Shown: positions 1 to 8,297, counted from the stretch's first letter. The stretch is DNA of 33,969 bases from an uncultured Flavobacteriales bacterium (GCA_913059205.1 CAJXRM010000028.1:1-33969); one strand, 5' to 3'. Translations and numbers: made by a program. The notes: generated by a model from the letters alone, not told the origin.

Positions 1-49
1 ATCTACACAGAGTAGATCGTCGGCAGCGTCAGATGTGTATAAGAGACAG
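1..49 (+). other. Illumina Nextera i5 adapter (not genomic)
   Basis: Bases 1-8 are the end of the P5 oligo, 9-16 (AGAGTAGA) match Nextera index S504/N504, 17-30 are TCGTCGGCAGCGTC, and 31-49 are the Tn5 mosaic end AGATGTGTATAAGAGACAG. This is library sequence left by incomplete trimming. Genomic sequence starts at 50. Confidence 0.98.
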
Positions 50-766
50 GTAGATACTTTTGTTCAAGGAGAAAACCAGGAGGAAATCAAAAAAGAATTA
101 ATTTATAGACATATTGCCTGGTTGACAGCTTTGCGTTACCAATTGCGATTAAGTCGTGAATGGGAACATACAGAAAACAGATTAAACAGTATTTATTCTC
201 CCACAGTTTGTGAAAACTATACCTCTGAGTTAAATCAAAAGCTATCTGCCTATCTAAGCGAAAAAGAAATCGTTGCTGTTCTTTCGAAGTCGAATGTTGC
301 GACACAAATCATGGCAATACAATCAAAAAGATTGCAGGAACTAAAAGATGCCGACTATTTTGAAGACTTTCGCCACATGGAATTTCACGCGCTTATCAAA
401 GCTTTTTACGATGAGCAAGGAAAAGCGGAACGCATTAAAAACTTTCCGTTTCCACGTCAATATGCTTCGACTGCACTATGGTTAACAGTTGTGTTTTCAG
501 CATTCGTTCCACTTGGATTATTGGATGTGTTTGGCACTTATGATCAATGGGTGTTTTGGCTGTCTCCTTTCTTTTCTGGACTAATTATTTGGGTGTTTTT
601 CCTCATGGAAAAAATTGGTGATTATTCTGAAAATCCTTTTGAAGGAACCTACAATGATGTTCCAATTACATCGATAGCTGTTGGAATCGAAATTGACCTG
701 CGTGAGATGATTAATGACACGAATATTCCATTACCAATTAAAGAAGTCAACGGCTTTTTGATGTAA
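50..766 (+). CDS. Bestrophin family anion channel, 5'-truncated
   Basis: The protein resembles the bacterial bestrophin (UPF0187/YneE) family of inner-membrane pentameric anion channels. The reading frame is open from the adapter junction, and about 238 residues remain. Family members are usually near 290-300 aa, so roughly the first 50-60 residues, including the first membrane helix, are missing. Family-like stretches are the RHIAWLTALRYQLR segment near the start, the PFPRQYAS turn, two hydrophobic helices in the middle, and the late segment ENPFEGTYNDVPITSIAVGI leading into an EIDLREM helix. The apparent GTG start at 35 lies in adapter and is an artefact. The stop at 764-766 is 10 bases before the next gene, which suggests co-transcription. 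The family is fairly secure; the ion specificity is unknown. Confidence 0.85.
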   Translation, partial: VDTFVQGENQEEIKKELIYRHIAWLTALRYQLRLSREWEHTENRLNSIYSPTVCENYTSELNQKLSAYLSEKEIVAVLSKSNVATQIMAIQSKRLQELKDADYFEDFRHMEFHALIKAFYDEQGKAERIKNFPFPRQYASTALWLTVVFSAFVPLGLLDVFGTYDQWVFWLSPFFSGLIIWVFFLMEKIGDYSENPFEGTYNDVPITSIAVGIEIDLREMINDTNIPLPIKEVNGFLM

Positions 767-776
767 GAAACACTTA

Positions 777-1826
777 ATGCTAAAGGTCAAACTTATTTCT
801 TTACTCTTTATAATAAGCTTCCAGGCAACAAGTCAAGACACCACAGATTACAAACGATTAAAAGTTTTACCCTTTCCTTCTTTTGGTTATACACCAGAAA
901 CCAGTGGTTCTATTGGTGCTGGTTGTTTGTTTTCATTCAATATGCACAACGACACCAATACACGACTTTCAAATGCAAAAATCAAATTTATTTATACGCT
1001 AAATAAACAGCTTATTATAGAAAACATTTGGAGTTATTTCCTAAAGGATGAAGCCTGGTTCACGGATGGAATTATTCATTACTCTATTTACCCTGACTTT
1101 TATTACGGAATTGGTCCTAGAACTCCGGTTTCGAATAAAGTACTATTCAACAGTAATCGATTCGTATTTCAAGGAAATATGTATAAAAAAATTGGCCCCA
1201 AGCTCTTTTCGGGAATTAACCTAAAGTATTCTGATTATTCAAAGGTCAAAATCAAGGATTCATTATTCTACAATGAATTAACGAATACCCAAGCAATTGG
1301 ATTTGGCATAACCGTATTAAAAGATTCGCGAAATAACATTCTCACAGCCACCGATGGTTGGTTCTTAAAAGCAAGTGTTGGGTATAGCCTTTCAAAAAAC
1401 AATTATTTCGAGGGAAGCTTAGATGGCAGATATTACAAAACATGGAAGTCTCGCTTTACCTTTGCCTCTCGTTTCCTGAACAAAATGGTCGCCGGAACAC
1501 CCGCATTTTTTGATTATTCAAGCATTGGAGGTGATAACATTGCCCGTGGGTACCGCTTCGGTCGATATAGAGATAAAAACCTTTCCTCTCTGCAATCGGA
1601 ATTCAGGGCTCATTTGTTTTGGAGAATTGGAATCGCGGCATTTGTTGGAGTCTCTAACGTTTATCCAACTATAAGCAAATTCGATGTTAGAACAATACAA
1701 CCAAATGCCGGTGTTGGTCTTCGCGTTTTAGTTGACAAAAGGGCCAATACAAGTTTACGCCTTGATTATGCTATTGGAGCAAATGGAAACAATGGTTTTT
1801 ACGTTTCGTTTGGGGAGTCGTTTTAG
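777..1826 (+). CDS. BamA/TamA-like outer-membrane beta-barrel protein
   Basis: This 349-aa protein starts with a signal peptide (about residues 1-19, MLKVKLISLL... ending near ATSQ). A region rich in alternating aromatic and polar residues typical of outer-membrane strands follows. The FPSFGYTPETSGSIGAG opening, the IGGDNIARGYRFGRYRD segment (about 258-276) and the last strand ending in GFYVSFGESF with a terminal Phe fit the Omp85 'surface antigen' barrel family. No POTRA domains are present, so it is a short barrel-only member and not BamA itself. It sits 10 bases after the bestrophin gene, likely in one transcript. The substrate is unknown; a role in outer-membrane lipid or protein transport is only family inference. 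Confidence 0.75.
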   Translation: MLKVKLISLLFIISFQATSQDTTDYKRLKVLPFPSFGYTPETSGSIGAGCLFSFNMHNDTNTRLSNAKIKFIYTLNKQLIIENIWSYFLKDEAWFTDGIIHYSIYPDFYYGIGPRTPVSNKVLFNSNRFVFQGNMYKKIGPKLFSGINLKYSDYSKVKIKDSLFYNELTNTQAIGFGITVLKDSRNNILTATDGWFLKASVGYSLSKNNYFEGSLDGRYYKTWKSRFTFASRFLNKMVAGTPAFFDYSSIGGDNIARGYRFGRYRDKNLSSLQSEFRAHLFWRIGIAAFVGVSNVYPTISKFDVRTIQPNAGVGLRVLVDKRANTSLRLDYAIGANGNNGFYVSFGESF

Positions 1827-1876
1827 TCGGCTATGTTTTGCGTCATAGAAACTAAGAAAGCCCATTACTGAAACCC

Positions 1877-1909
1877 AAGAACGCTAAGATGCCCATGTAA
1901 TGAATGTTA
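1877..1909 (+). repeat. Partial copy of dispersed repeat
   Basis: Starts with AAGAACGCTA and continues through a CCAT..AATG.ATGTT segment. The same order occurs at 14595-14626, inside the palindromic element at 14445-14704. It looks like a degenerate fragment of that element. The rest of the 1827-1984 gap shows no gene. Confidence 0.4.
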
Positions 1910-1984
1910 TCAACCTTTGGGTGCATAACTTTCGAAAAACCACGTTCATTTTTCTTAATGCATTAGAGGTAAAAAGCATACAAT

Positions 1985-2013
1985 AAAAAAACCCAGCAAC
2001 AATGTTACTGGGT
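1985..2013 (-). terminator. Rho-independent terminator of prs-rplY
   Basis: Read on the minus strand, an ACCCAG...CTGGGT hairpin with an inner AAC/GTT stem is followed by a run of seven T. It lies 24 bases beyond the rplY stop codon. The hairpin may also stop transcripts arriving from the plus-strand gene ending at 1826. Confidence 0.85.
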
Positions 2014-2036
2014 TCTCAATTTTATTGAAGTTAAGA

Positions 2037-2672
2037 TTATCCTTCAGCTCCTTCTTCAGCAGGTGCATCAGCTGCTCCTTCTTCAGTTGTTCCTTCTTCT
2101 TCATCCTCATCTTCATCGTCTGCCGCTGCACCTCTTGCCATTTTAACGGCTACTACAACTGCATTTGCTGGCTCTAAAAACTCTAGACCTTCAGGGTTTA
2201 AATCTGAAACACGAATTGAGTGACCAATTCTTAATTTCGCGATGTCAATTGTAATTGCATCAGGAAGATTTCCTGGCAAACCAACAACTCTTAAACTTCT
2301 ATATGGTTCTCTCAATTTACCACCATTCATTACTCCAATTGGAGATCCAACTGTACGAATTGGTAAGCTAACTTTTACTGGTTTTTTCGCGTCTAACTCC
2401 AAGAAGTCGATATGCATTGGAGTATCTCTCACCGGATGCATTTGTTTCGCTTGAATAATTGCTGATGCTTTTTTACCATCGATGTCTAACTCAATTTCGT
2501 AAACGTCTGGTGAAAAAATAATTTTCTCCATGTCTATTGACCTTACAGAAAAGTGAGTTTGTTCACCTGATCCATAAAGTACACAAGGCACATTACCTGC
2601 ATTTCTAACAGCATTTGTGGCCTTTTTCCCTACGTTCGCTCTTAACGAACCGCTCAATTGCACTTTTTTCAT
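2037..2672 (-). CDS. rplY: 50S ribosomal protein L25 (general stress protein Ctc type)
   Basis: L25 binds 5S rRNA in the large ribosomal subunit. The 211-aa product is the long, two-domain Ctc/TL5 form. The N-terminal L25 domain covers about residues 1-95 (MKKVQLSGSLRANVGKKATNAVRNAGNVPCVLYG type opening). The beta-rich C-terminal TL5 domain runs from about 96 to 180 and is followed by a very acidic Asp/Glu/Ala tail from about 186 to the end, a common feature of Bacteroidota L25. It begins 16 bases after prs, and the prs-rplY order is a familiar bacterial arrangement linking nucleotide supply with translation. A hairpin terminator follows the gene. Confidence 0.95.
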   Translation of the reverse strand: MKKVQLSGSLRANVGKKATNAVRNAGNVPCVLYGSGEQTHFSVRSIDMEKIIFSPDVYEIELDIDGKKASAIIQAKQMHPVRDTPMHIDFLELDAKKPVKVSLPIRTVGSPIGVMNGGKLREPYRSLRVVGLPGNLPDAITIDIAKLRIGHSIRVSDLNPEGLEFLEPANAVVVAVKMARGAAADDEDEDEEEGTTEEGAADAPAEEGAEG

Positions 2673-2688
2673 TATTGTTTGTTTTTAT

Positions 2689-3624
2689 TTATGATATTAT
2701 AAAATGTGAACTAATAGATTGATTGTTGACCATTCTTCTGATAACATCTGCAAATAAATCTGCAGTGCTGATTACACGAATTTTATCGTGTGGTTGTTTC
2801 AAAGGAATTGTATCTGTTACAATCAACTCTGTAATTTTTGAATTGGTAAGGCGTTCGTATGCCGGACCAGATAAAACTGCATGTGTACAAAAAGCACGAA
2901 CACTGTTCGCTCCTTTTTCCATAAATAAGTCTGCCGCTTTCGTTAATGTTCCTGCCGTATCGCACATATCATCAACCAAAATAACATCTTTGCCTTTTAC
3001 ATCACCAATTACGGTCATTTCTGCTACTTCATTTGCTTTTTTACGTTGTTTATGACACAAAGCCAATCCAACATCCAAACGTTTTGCGTATGAATTTGAT
3101 CTTTTAGCACCTCCAGCATCTGGAGCCGCCATGATTAAATTTCCTGTGTTTAATTTTTCTATTTCCGGGTAAAAAATCGTTGAACCAAACAAATGATCTA
3201 CTGGAACTTCAAAGAAACCTTGAATTTGATCAGCATGCAAGTCCATTGTCATAATTCGATCAATACCAGCAGCCATTAACATGTTTGCCACTAATTTTGC
3301 CCCAATTGCTACCCTCGGTTTGTCTTTTCTGTCTTGACGAGCAAAACCAAAGTAAGGTAAAACAACAATGATTTTTCGCGCAGACGCTCTACGCGCTGCA
3401 TCTACCATTAATAAAAGCTCAAATAAATTGTCTGCCGGAGGCATTGTAGACTGAATAATAAAAACATCTTGACCACGCACAGTTTCTTCAAATGACGGTT
3501 GAAATTCTCCATCACTAAAGTGTGTAACCTTTACATCTCCTAGTTTTACACCATAAGCGGCAGCAATGCTTTCGGACAACTCCCTTGAAGCACTTCCAGA
3601 AAATATTTTTACACCTGTTGACAT
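2689..3624 (-). CDS. prs: Ribose-phosphate pyrophosphokinase (PRPP synthetase)
   Basis: Makes 5-phosphoribosyl diphosphate from ribose 5-phosphate and ATP in the cytoplasm, feeding purine, pyrimidine, His, Trp and NAD synthesis. The 311-aa length is normal for the class I enzyme. Visible signatures are FSDGE near residue 37, the YFGFARQDRK flexible loop (91-100), catalytic-region His130 in MDLHADQIQGFF, and the PRPP-binding loop DDMCDTAGT (218-226). The start at 3624 is the only good ATG and lies 20 bases after a canonical Bacteroidota -7 box. The gene is first in the prs-rplY operon. Confidence 0.98.
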   Translation of the reverse strand: MSTGVKIFSGSASRELSESIAAAYGVKLGDVKVTHFSDGEFQPSFEETVRGQDVFIIQSTMPPADNLFELLLMVDAARRASARKIIVVLPYFGFARQDRKDKPRVAIGAKLVANMLMAAGIDRIMTMDLHADQIQGFFEVPVDHLFGSTIFYPEIEKLNTGNLIMAAPDAGGAKRSNSYAKRLDVGLALCHKQRKKANEVAEMTVIGDVKGKDVILVDDMCDTAGTLTKAADLFMEKGANSVRAFCTHAVLSGPAYERLTNSKITELIVTDTIPLKQPHDKIRVISTADLFADVIRRMVNNQSISSHFIIS

Positions 3625-3644
3625 AATTCAATTATTCGAGGGCG

Positions 3645-3674
3645 CAAAGTTAGTGTTTTAATTGGGAAATACAA
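3645..3674 (-). promoter_or_regulatory. prs-rplY promoter
   Basis: On the minus strand the -33 TTG (3672-3674) is separated by 19 bases from TAACTTTG (3645-3652). This is an exact match to the Bacteroidota sigma-A type consensus TTG-N19-TAnnTTTG, 20 bases before the prs ATG. Confidence 0.85.
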
Positions 3675-3741
3675 TAGTTAAACTCCTTGCGGTCAGAATA
3701 TTTTATGTTCGCTAAAAAGGCTTAAAAAAATTTCTTTCGAA

Positions 3742-4296
3742 TCAATTTTCTGACACTGAATCTACAACCTGTTTTTCACCCTCTTCCAACAACACATTTT
3801 TCAAGAAAAGTGTACTTTCCTCAAAGGCTGGAATACAAAAAGAAACCATGTTCTGAAAAGGGTAATAAAGTAACGATGCTTCTTTGGATTCTTGAGAAAC
3901 GAAGTCGTTTTTTTCATCATAAGACTCCGCCATCAACAGCACTGCTCCAACAATAAAAATCATTTTAATAACAGAGAAAAATATACCAAATAATTTGTTC
4001 ACCAAACTCAACTGAACTACTTTGATCACTTTTTCCAATGCTTTTCCTCCAAAATAAATCATCGCTCCAATTGCCAAAAACACAATCGCAAAAGAAACAA
4101 TTGGTAGATACGAGGACGGTTCCAAATCCATTTTTTCCATAAAGAATTCAGAAACCATATCCGAAAAGTGAATTCCCGCATAGAGTCCAATAAAAAGCGC
4201 CAAAAAAGTAAACAATTCAATTATGAATCCTTTTTTAAACCCTTTCCAAGCCGCCCATCCTACTAGACAAATAATAACAATATCAAGAAAATTCAT
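3742..4296 (-). CDS. CvpA family membrane protein
   Basis: A 184-aa inner-membrane protein with four hydrophobic segments (about 3-20, 26-46, 64-84, 100-120). It has the family's N-terminal pattern of a short helix, the WAAWKGFKKGFIIEL turn and a second helix. In Escherichia coli CvpA is needed for colicin V production and purF expression; elsewhere its role is poorly understood. It follows the YceI gene by 9 bases and is probably in the same transcript. The C-terminal 60 residues are soluble and lineage-specific. Family assignment is good, exact function unknown. Confidence 0.85.
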   Translation of the reverse strand: MNFLDIVIICLVGWAAWKGFKKGFIIELFTFLALFIGLYAGIHFSDMVSEFFMEKMDLEPSSYLPIVSFAIVFLAIGAMIYFGGKALEKVIKVVQLSLVNKLFGIFFSVIKMIFIVGAVLLMAESYDEKNDFVSQESKEASLLYYPFQNMVSFCIPAFEESTLFLKNVLLEEGEKQVVDSVSEN

Positions 4297-4305
4297 TCTA
4301 TTGGT

Positions 4306-4938
4306 TTAGTCACAATCCGAAGAGAGAGAAGTAGTAAACGAAAGATCAACTTCAGACCATAATTTGGAAACACCATCTTTGCCTTTGTGCAATTCATTGC
4401 ATTCCGCATTTAACGCTTTAATTCCCTCTAGCGCATTCCATGAAGAAACATCAATTGTAGAATTAAATGAAAAGTCTCCTCCTTTTAACGTGTAATCACC
4501 CTTAACATCAATGGTTATTCCATTCATAGTAACAGAAACAATCGCTTTACCGTCTTTTCCAATTGATTTTATCTTTCCTTCAATAGTTGCTGTGTTTATT
4601 GTTTCGAAAAAAAACGTTGCCACCTTTCCGTTTCTACTTTCATCATTCGTTTCTACAGAAGACGTTTTCATAGAAAAAGTTATTGATTCCAATACAGCTA
4701 TAGGATCGTCTGAAGCTTCGCTTTCAACCGAAATTTCATTAAATCCACCTTTAACTGGTGTTTTATCGTTCGTTTTAAATGCCGTCCACTCAAACGTTGT
4801 AGCTCCTTCATTGTAGGAATAAAAACATGCCGCTTGTGAATTATCAATTGATTCTGCTGCTGATTCAGATTCGCCTTTACACGCGGACATTATTAATCCT
4901 AGCGCAATAAATGAAGTAATATATATACCCTTTTTCAT
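4306..4938 (-). CDS. YceI family lipoprotein
   Basis: A 210-aa exported protein with a lipoprotein signal peptide ending at Cys20 (...LIMSAC). A Ser/Glu-rich linker leads into a YceI-like domain from about residue 43 to the end, beginning FEWTAFKTNDKTPVKGGF, a typical opening strand. The YceI fold is a lipocalin-like barrel that binds isoprenoid-type lipids in known members. Here the barrel would be anchored in the outer or inner membrane facing the periplasm. The gene leads a two-gene unit with cvpA. A near-match -7 box TACCTTCG lies upstream on the minus strand, but its -33 spacing is too long to call confidently. Confidence 0.85.
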   Translation of the reverse strand: MKKGIYITSFIALGLIMSACKGESESAAESIDNSQAACFYSYNEGATTFEWTAFKTNDKTPVKGGFNEISVESEASDDPIAVLESITFSMKTSSVETNDESRNGKVATFFFETINTATIEGKIKSIGKDGKAIVSVTMNGITIDVKGDYTLKGGDFSFNSTIDVSSWNALEGIKALNAECNELHKGKDGVSKLWSEVDLSFTTSLSSDCD

Positions 4939-5007
4939 GAAATTTACTTTTTTTTTCGAAGGTACTAATACTGTGCTTAAAAAGCGAACAAATTGGAATT
5001 GATTGGT

Positions 5008-5015
5008 TAATTTTG
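5008..5015 (+). promoter_or_regulatory. -7 promoter box of the 5020 gene
   Basis: TAATTTTG exactly fits TAnnTTTG. It ends only 4 bases before the ATG at 5020, so transcription would begin at or next to the start codon. No TTG is seen at the standard -33 distance. Confidence 0.55.
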
Positions 5016-5019
5016 TTTC

Positions 5020-5382
5020 ATGGATTACGATGTGGAATTACGCTTTCAAAAAGTAAAAACCGAATTGGAAAAAAAATTTGGTGAGGGAATGGATGTTCAA
5101 GCTATTTTGTTTTTGATTGGTGTGAATGAGCTGGGAATGGGCTACAAGGAATTTTCCAAGCAGGAAAAAACAGACGTTCTGCATATTGCAATTTGCACCT
5201 TGCTTGAGCCTTACGGATATTATAAATTCGACAAGCACGATAATGAAGGTTGGCCTCACTTCAACCTTGTTCAAGAATTACCGCCTTTAAACGATAGAGA
5301 ACAACAACATCTAATCAAAGAAGCAATGATTTCTTACTTCGAAGAAAATGACTATTTCAATGTAGAAGAGGCTTCTAACTAA
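5020..5382 (+). CDS. Small conserved-looking cytoplasmic protein, unknown function
   Basis: A 120-aa soluble, acidic protein with no signal peptide or membrane segment. The N-terminal half (YDVELRFQKVKTELEKKFGEG) looks helical. The middle holds an FLIGVNELGMGYKEFSKQEK stretch, and the C-terminal half has aromatic-rich KFDKHDNEGWPHF and a helical Glu-rich end. I do not recognise a named domain. Codon use matches its neighbours, and an exact -7 box sits just upstream, which supports a real gene. It lies 34 bases before rseP, which has its own -7 box overlapping this gene's stop region. Function cannot be inferred. Confidence 0.8.
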   Translation: MDYDVELRFQKVKTELEKKFGEGMDVQAILFLIGVNELGMGYKEFSKQEKTDVLHIAICTLLEPYGYYKFDKHDNEGWPHFNLVQELPPLNDREQQHLIKEAMISYFEENDYFNVEEASN

Positions 5383-5387
5383 TTGGC

Positions 5388-5395
5388 TATATTTG
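5388..5395 (+). promoter_or_regulatory. -7 promoter box of rseP
   Basis: TATATTTG is an exact TAnnTTTG match 21 bases before the rseP ATG. No TTG is found 17-23 bases upstream, so only the -7 half is supported. Confidence 0.55.
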
Positions 5396-5416
5396 CACGT
5401 ATTAAAAAAATAATTT

Positions 5417-6745
5417 ATGGATTTTCTGATTAAAGCTGCACAGTTAATTGTATCACTTGCATTCTTGGTTACTATACACGAATTTGGACATTACTTGGCT
5501 GCGCGATACTTTAAAATTCGAGTAGAGAAGTTTTACTTATTTTTCAATCCTTGGTTTTCTTTGGTTAAGAAAAAAATTGGAGAAACCGAATGGGGAATTG
5601 GATGGTTGCCACTTGGTGGTTATGTGAAAATTGCTGGGATGGTGGATGAATCCATGGATAAAGAACAAATGGCACAGCCTGTTCAACCGTGGGAATTTAG
5701 GGCAAAACCGGCTTGGCAACGATTAATCGTTATGATTGGAGGTGTTGTTGTAAATTTAATTGCTGGAATCGTTATATACATGTTTGTTGTTTTTGCTTGG
5801 GGAGAAGAACAAATTCACACCAAAGATCTAGCTTCTGGTTTATCCATTCATCCTTACATGGAAAAATATGATTTGCATTCTGGAGATAATATTTTAGCTA
5901 TTAACGGAAAGGAAGTTACACATATTAACGATATCAACAATGGTATTTTCTTGCGCGATGAATACAAATTAAAGGTACAACGTCCAGACGGAAAAATTGA
6001 AACCATCACACTTCCAGATGGCGTTGAATATGAAATGTTTGAAAACGGTGCGTTTCCAGCTTTTAATTTACGCGCAACTGGAATTATTGATTCAGTAACT
6101 CCAGGTAAAAGTGGTGATAAAGCGGGGTTTAAAAAAGGTGATGTTTTTGTTTCCATTGCAGGAAGTAAAGTGTTGTCTGATGAAATTGTTTCTACGATGG
6201 AGCCACACGCCAACGAAACTATTGAAGTGGTTGTTCGAAGGGGTGGAGAGAATGTTACACTAACTCCTGAAATTTCTTCAAAAGGTACAATAGGAATCGT
6301 GTTCACTGGGCATAAACTAATTGATAATTCCAAAATTCGTCAAATCAATTATTCTTTCGGACAAAGCTTTAGTCGCGGAATTGCAAGAGGTTATACTACT
6401 CTGTCGGATTATGTGGGTCAGATGAAATTTTTGTTCACAAAGAAAGGTGCGACTTCAATCGGTGGGTTTGGAGCAATCGGAAATATGTTTCCCGCAGCGT
6501 GGGATTGGGAAAAGTTTTGGTTAAATACTGCACTTATTTCTATTATCCTAGCTTTCATGAATATTTTGCCAATTCCAGCTTTAGACGGAGGACACGTTGT
6601 TTTCTTAATCTACGAAATGGTAAGAGGAAAAGAAGCACCTCAAAAAGTATTGGAGACAGCACAGTATATTGGATTTTTTATTCTGATGGGACTCCTTCTT
6701 TACGCGAACGGAAATGATATTTATCGACTAATTACGGGAGGATAA
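5417..6745 (+). CDS. rseP: Site-2 protease RseP (RIP zinc metalloprotease)
   Basis: An intramembrane zinc protease that cuts membrane-anchored anti-sigma factors and signal-peptide remnants. The 442-aa length is typical. The zinc-binding HEFGH motif is at residues 21-25 in the first membrane helix, and the second active-site motif NILPIPALDGG is at 382-392 with Asp390 as third zinc ligand. Between them are two PDZ-like regions, about 125-205 and 220-300; the second contains TPGKSGDKAGFKKGD. Hydrophobic segments occur near 105-125, 365-385 and 415-435. All catalytic residues are present, so the enzyme should be active. Its substrate here is unknown. Confidence 0.96.
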   Translation: MDFLIKAAQLIVSLAFLVTIHEFGHYLAARYFKIRVEKFYLFFNPWFSLVKKKIGETEWGIGWLPLGGYVKIAGMVDESMDKEQMAQPVQPWEFRAKPAWQRLIVMIGGVVVNLIAGIVIYMFVVFAWGEEQIHTKDLASGLSIHPYMEKYDLHSGDNILAINGKEVTHINDINNGIFLRDEYKLKVQRPDGKIETITLPDGVEYEMFENGAFPAFNLRATGIIDSVTPGKSGDKAGFKKGDVFVSIAGSKVLSDEIVSTMEPHANETIEVVVRRGGENVTLTPEISSKGTIGIVFTGHKLIDNSKIRQINYSFGQSFSRGIARGYTTLSDYVGQMKFLFTKKGATSIGGFGAIGNMFPAAWDWEKFWLNTALISIILAFMNILPIPALDGGHVVFLIYEMVRGKEAPQKVLETAQYIGFFILMGLLLYANGNDIYRLITGG

Positions 6746-6842
6746 AGGTTAAAAGACTTTAAAAAGGGATAAACGGTTAATGTATTTGGCGCACTATTTG
6801 TAATTTGCACCACGAAACAATAAAATAAACGAAAAAAAAACG

Positions 6843-7511
6843 ATGAAAAAGATATTATTTTCAATGGCGATGGTTGTTTTATCAACGTTAAGCCTAACAG
6901 CACAAGTAACAGAAGGAAATGTTAAGTATTCGATTGAGATGTCCTCAACAAATCCAGAGTTGGAAATGCAACTTGCAATGATGCAAGGTTCAACATTTGA
7001 ACTTTCTTTTAAAGATGATCTAACACGTTCAGAAATGAACATGGGAACTATCATGAAAATTGTTACTATAACAAACGCGAAAAGTGATGGGGCTTTAATG
7101 TTAATGTCTGGAATGATGGGAAATACTGCCGTTAAACTAAGTGCAGAAGATTTGAAAAAGAACACCGAAGAGTCTCCAGAAGCAGATGTTACTTTAACGG
7201 ATGAAACTAAAGAAATTCAAGGTTTTTCGTGTAAAAAAGCAGTTGTAACAGATGAAGAAGGTACGGAGTCAGTTGTTTGGTATACTGAAGAAATTACAGT
7301 GAACAAATTAGGTCAAAACTATTTAAACAACAAAGTCCCTGGTTTTCCTCTGGAGTTCGAAATGAATCAAGGTGAAATGAAAATGAGTATGACTTCTACT
7401 GATTTTAACAAAAAATTAGATAAGAAAAAAGCAAAAACGATGTTCGATACCACTATTCCTGAAGGTTACACAGAAATGTCTCCTGAGCAATTGAGTGGAA
7501 TGGGTCAATAA
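6843..7511 (+). CDS. Exported DUF4412-like protein, paralog 1
   Basis: A 222-aa protein with a Sec signal peptide (about residues 1-20, ending near LTAQ). It is rich in methionine in its first half, with clusters such as LEMQLAMMQGS and LMLMSGMMGN. The second half has the block EIQGFSCKKAVVTDEEG, then VVWYTEEI and NNKVPGFPLEFEM. The same blocks recur in the next gene, so the two are tandem paralogs. The pattern fits the DUF4412/GLPGLI-like periplasmic proteins of Bacteroidota, whose function is not established. It is followed by its own strong terminator at 7532-7565. Confidence 0.8.
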   Translation: MKKILFSMAMVVLSTLSLTAQVTEGNVKYSIEMSSTNPELEMQLAMMQGSTFELSFKDDLTRSEMNMGTIMKIVTITNAKSDGALMLMSGMMGNTAVKLSAEDLKKNTEESPEADVTLTDETKEIQGFSCKKAVVTDEEGTESVVWYTEEITVNKLGQNYLNNKVPGFPLEFEMNQGEMKMSMTSTDFNKKLDKKKAKTMFDTTIPEGYTEMSPEQLSGMGQ

Positions 7512-7531
7512 GATTCTTAAAAACAATGATT

Positions 7532-7565
7532 AAGGGCGTTCAATTGAGTTGAATGCCCTTTTTTA
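7532..7565 (+). terminator. Rho-independent terminator
   Basis: A 12-bp near-perfect stem (AAGGGCGTTCAA paired with TTGAATGCCCTT, one G-T pair) with a five-base loop and a six-T tail. It lies 20 bases after the stop of the first paralog. Confidence 0.95.
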
Positions 7566-7624
7566 TTGCCCATGTTGTTTTATTCCAAACTATTCGTAAT
7601 TTTCAACCAATAAAAAATAATCCT

Positions 7625-8278
7625 ATGAAAAAATCACTATACGTTTTTGTATTATTTGTTGCATCAGTTTGTAGTTCGGCCGCTCAAATTTCTGAAGGTC
7701 ATGTTTCCTATGATGTTACAGTAAATTCAGATGATCCTGAAATGGCAATGATGAATTCCTTAATGGCCAATTCTAAAATGGATATCTATTTCAAAAAAGA
7801 AAAGTCAAGAGCCGACATGCAAATGGGTTCAATGGGTTCAACATCCACAATTATTGATCCAACGGCTGAAAATTCACTTATTTTAATGGATTTAATGGGA
7901 ATGAAGTCCGCAACTCTTTTACCCAAATCAGAACTAAACAAGCCTGACGAAGGGCCAAAATCAAAGCTTAAACTTGTGAATGAAACAAAGACTATTCTTG
8001 GTTATAAATGCAAAAAAGCACTCTTAACTGATGAATCTGGTAATACAGTATCTTATTGGTACACTGAAGAAATTAATGTAAACCTTAGCGGCCAAAGAGC
8101 AATTAATAAAGAAGTGCCTGGTTTTCCATTGGAGTTTACTATGATTCAAAGTGGTATAACAATGAAATTAACCGCAACAGTATTTGAAAAAACTGTAGAT
8201 TCAAAACTGTTTGATCTTACCGTTCCAGATGATTACACAATTCAATCGTGGGAAGATATACAAGAATTAGGTCAATAA
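7625..8278 (+). CDS. Exported DUF4412-like protein, paralog 2
   Basis: A 217-aa protein with signal peptide MKKSLYVFVLFVASVCSSAAQ. It shares with the upstream gene the methionine-rich first half (EMAMMNSLMANSKMDIYF, MQMGSMGS), the central ILGYKCKKALLTDESG block, YWYTEEI and the KEVPGFPLEFTM block. I chose the ATG at 7625. The frame is open back to 7553, but that extension lies inside the preceding terminator and would bury the signal peptide. Both genes have separate terminators, so they may be regulated separately. Function unknown; metal or redox handling is a guess from the Met and paired Cys/Lys content. Confidence 0.8.
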   Translation: MKKSLYVFVLFVASVCSSAAQISEGHVSYDVTVNSDDPEMAMMNSLMANSKMDIYFKKEKSRADMQMGSMGSTSTIIDPTAENSLILMDLMGMKSATLLPKSELNKPDEGPKSKLKLVNETKTILGYKCKKALLTDESGNTVSYWYTEEINVNLSGQRAINKEVPGFPLEFTMIQSGITMKLTATVFEKTVDSKLFDLTVPDDYTIQSWEDIQELGQ

Positions 8279-8297
8279 TTCAGCCAATCGCTATTTA

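Noticed and set aside
35..49. GTG start codon and first five residues for the bestrophin gene
   Set aside because: These bases are Nextera adapter; the real 5' end of the gene is missing.
5854..6333. 159-codon minus-strand reading frame
   Set aside because: It is antisense to rseP, has no promoter, and its composition is that of a shadow frame.
7553..7624. Upstream extension of the second DUF4412-like gene
   Set aside because: It lies in the preceding terminator and would place 24 residues before an obvious signal peptide.
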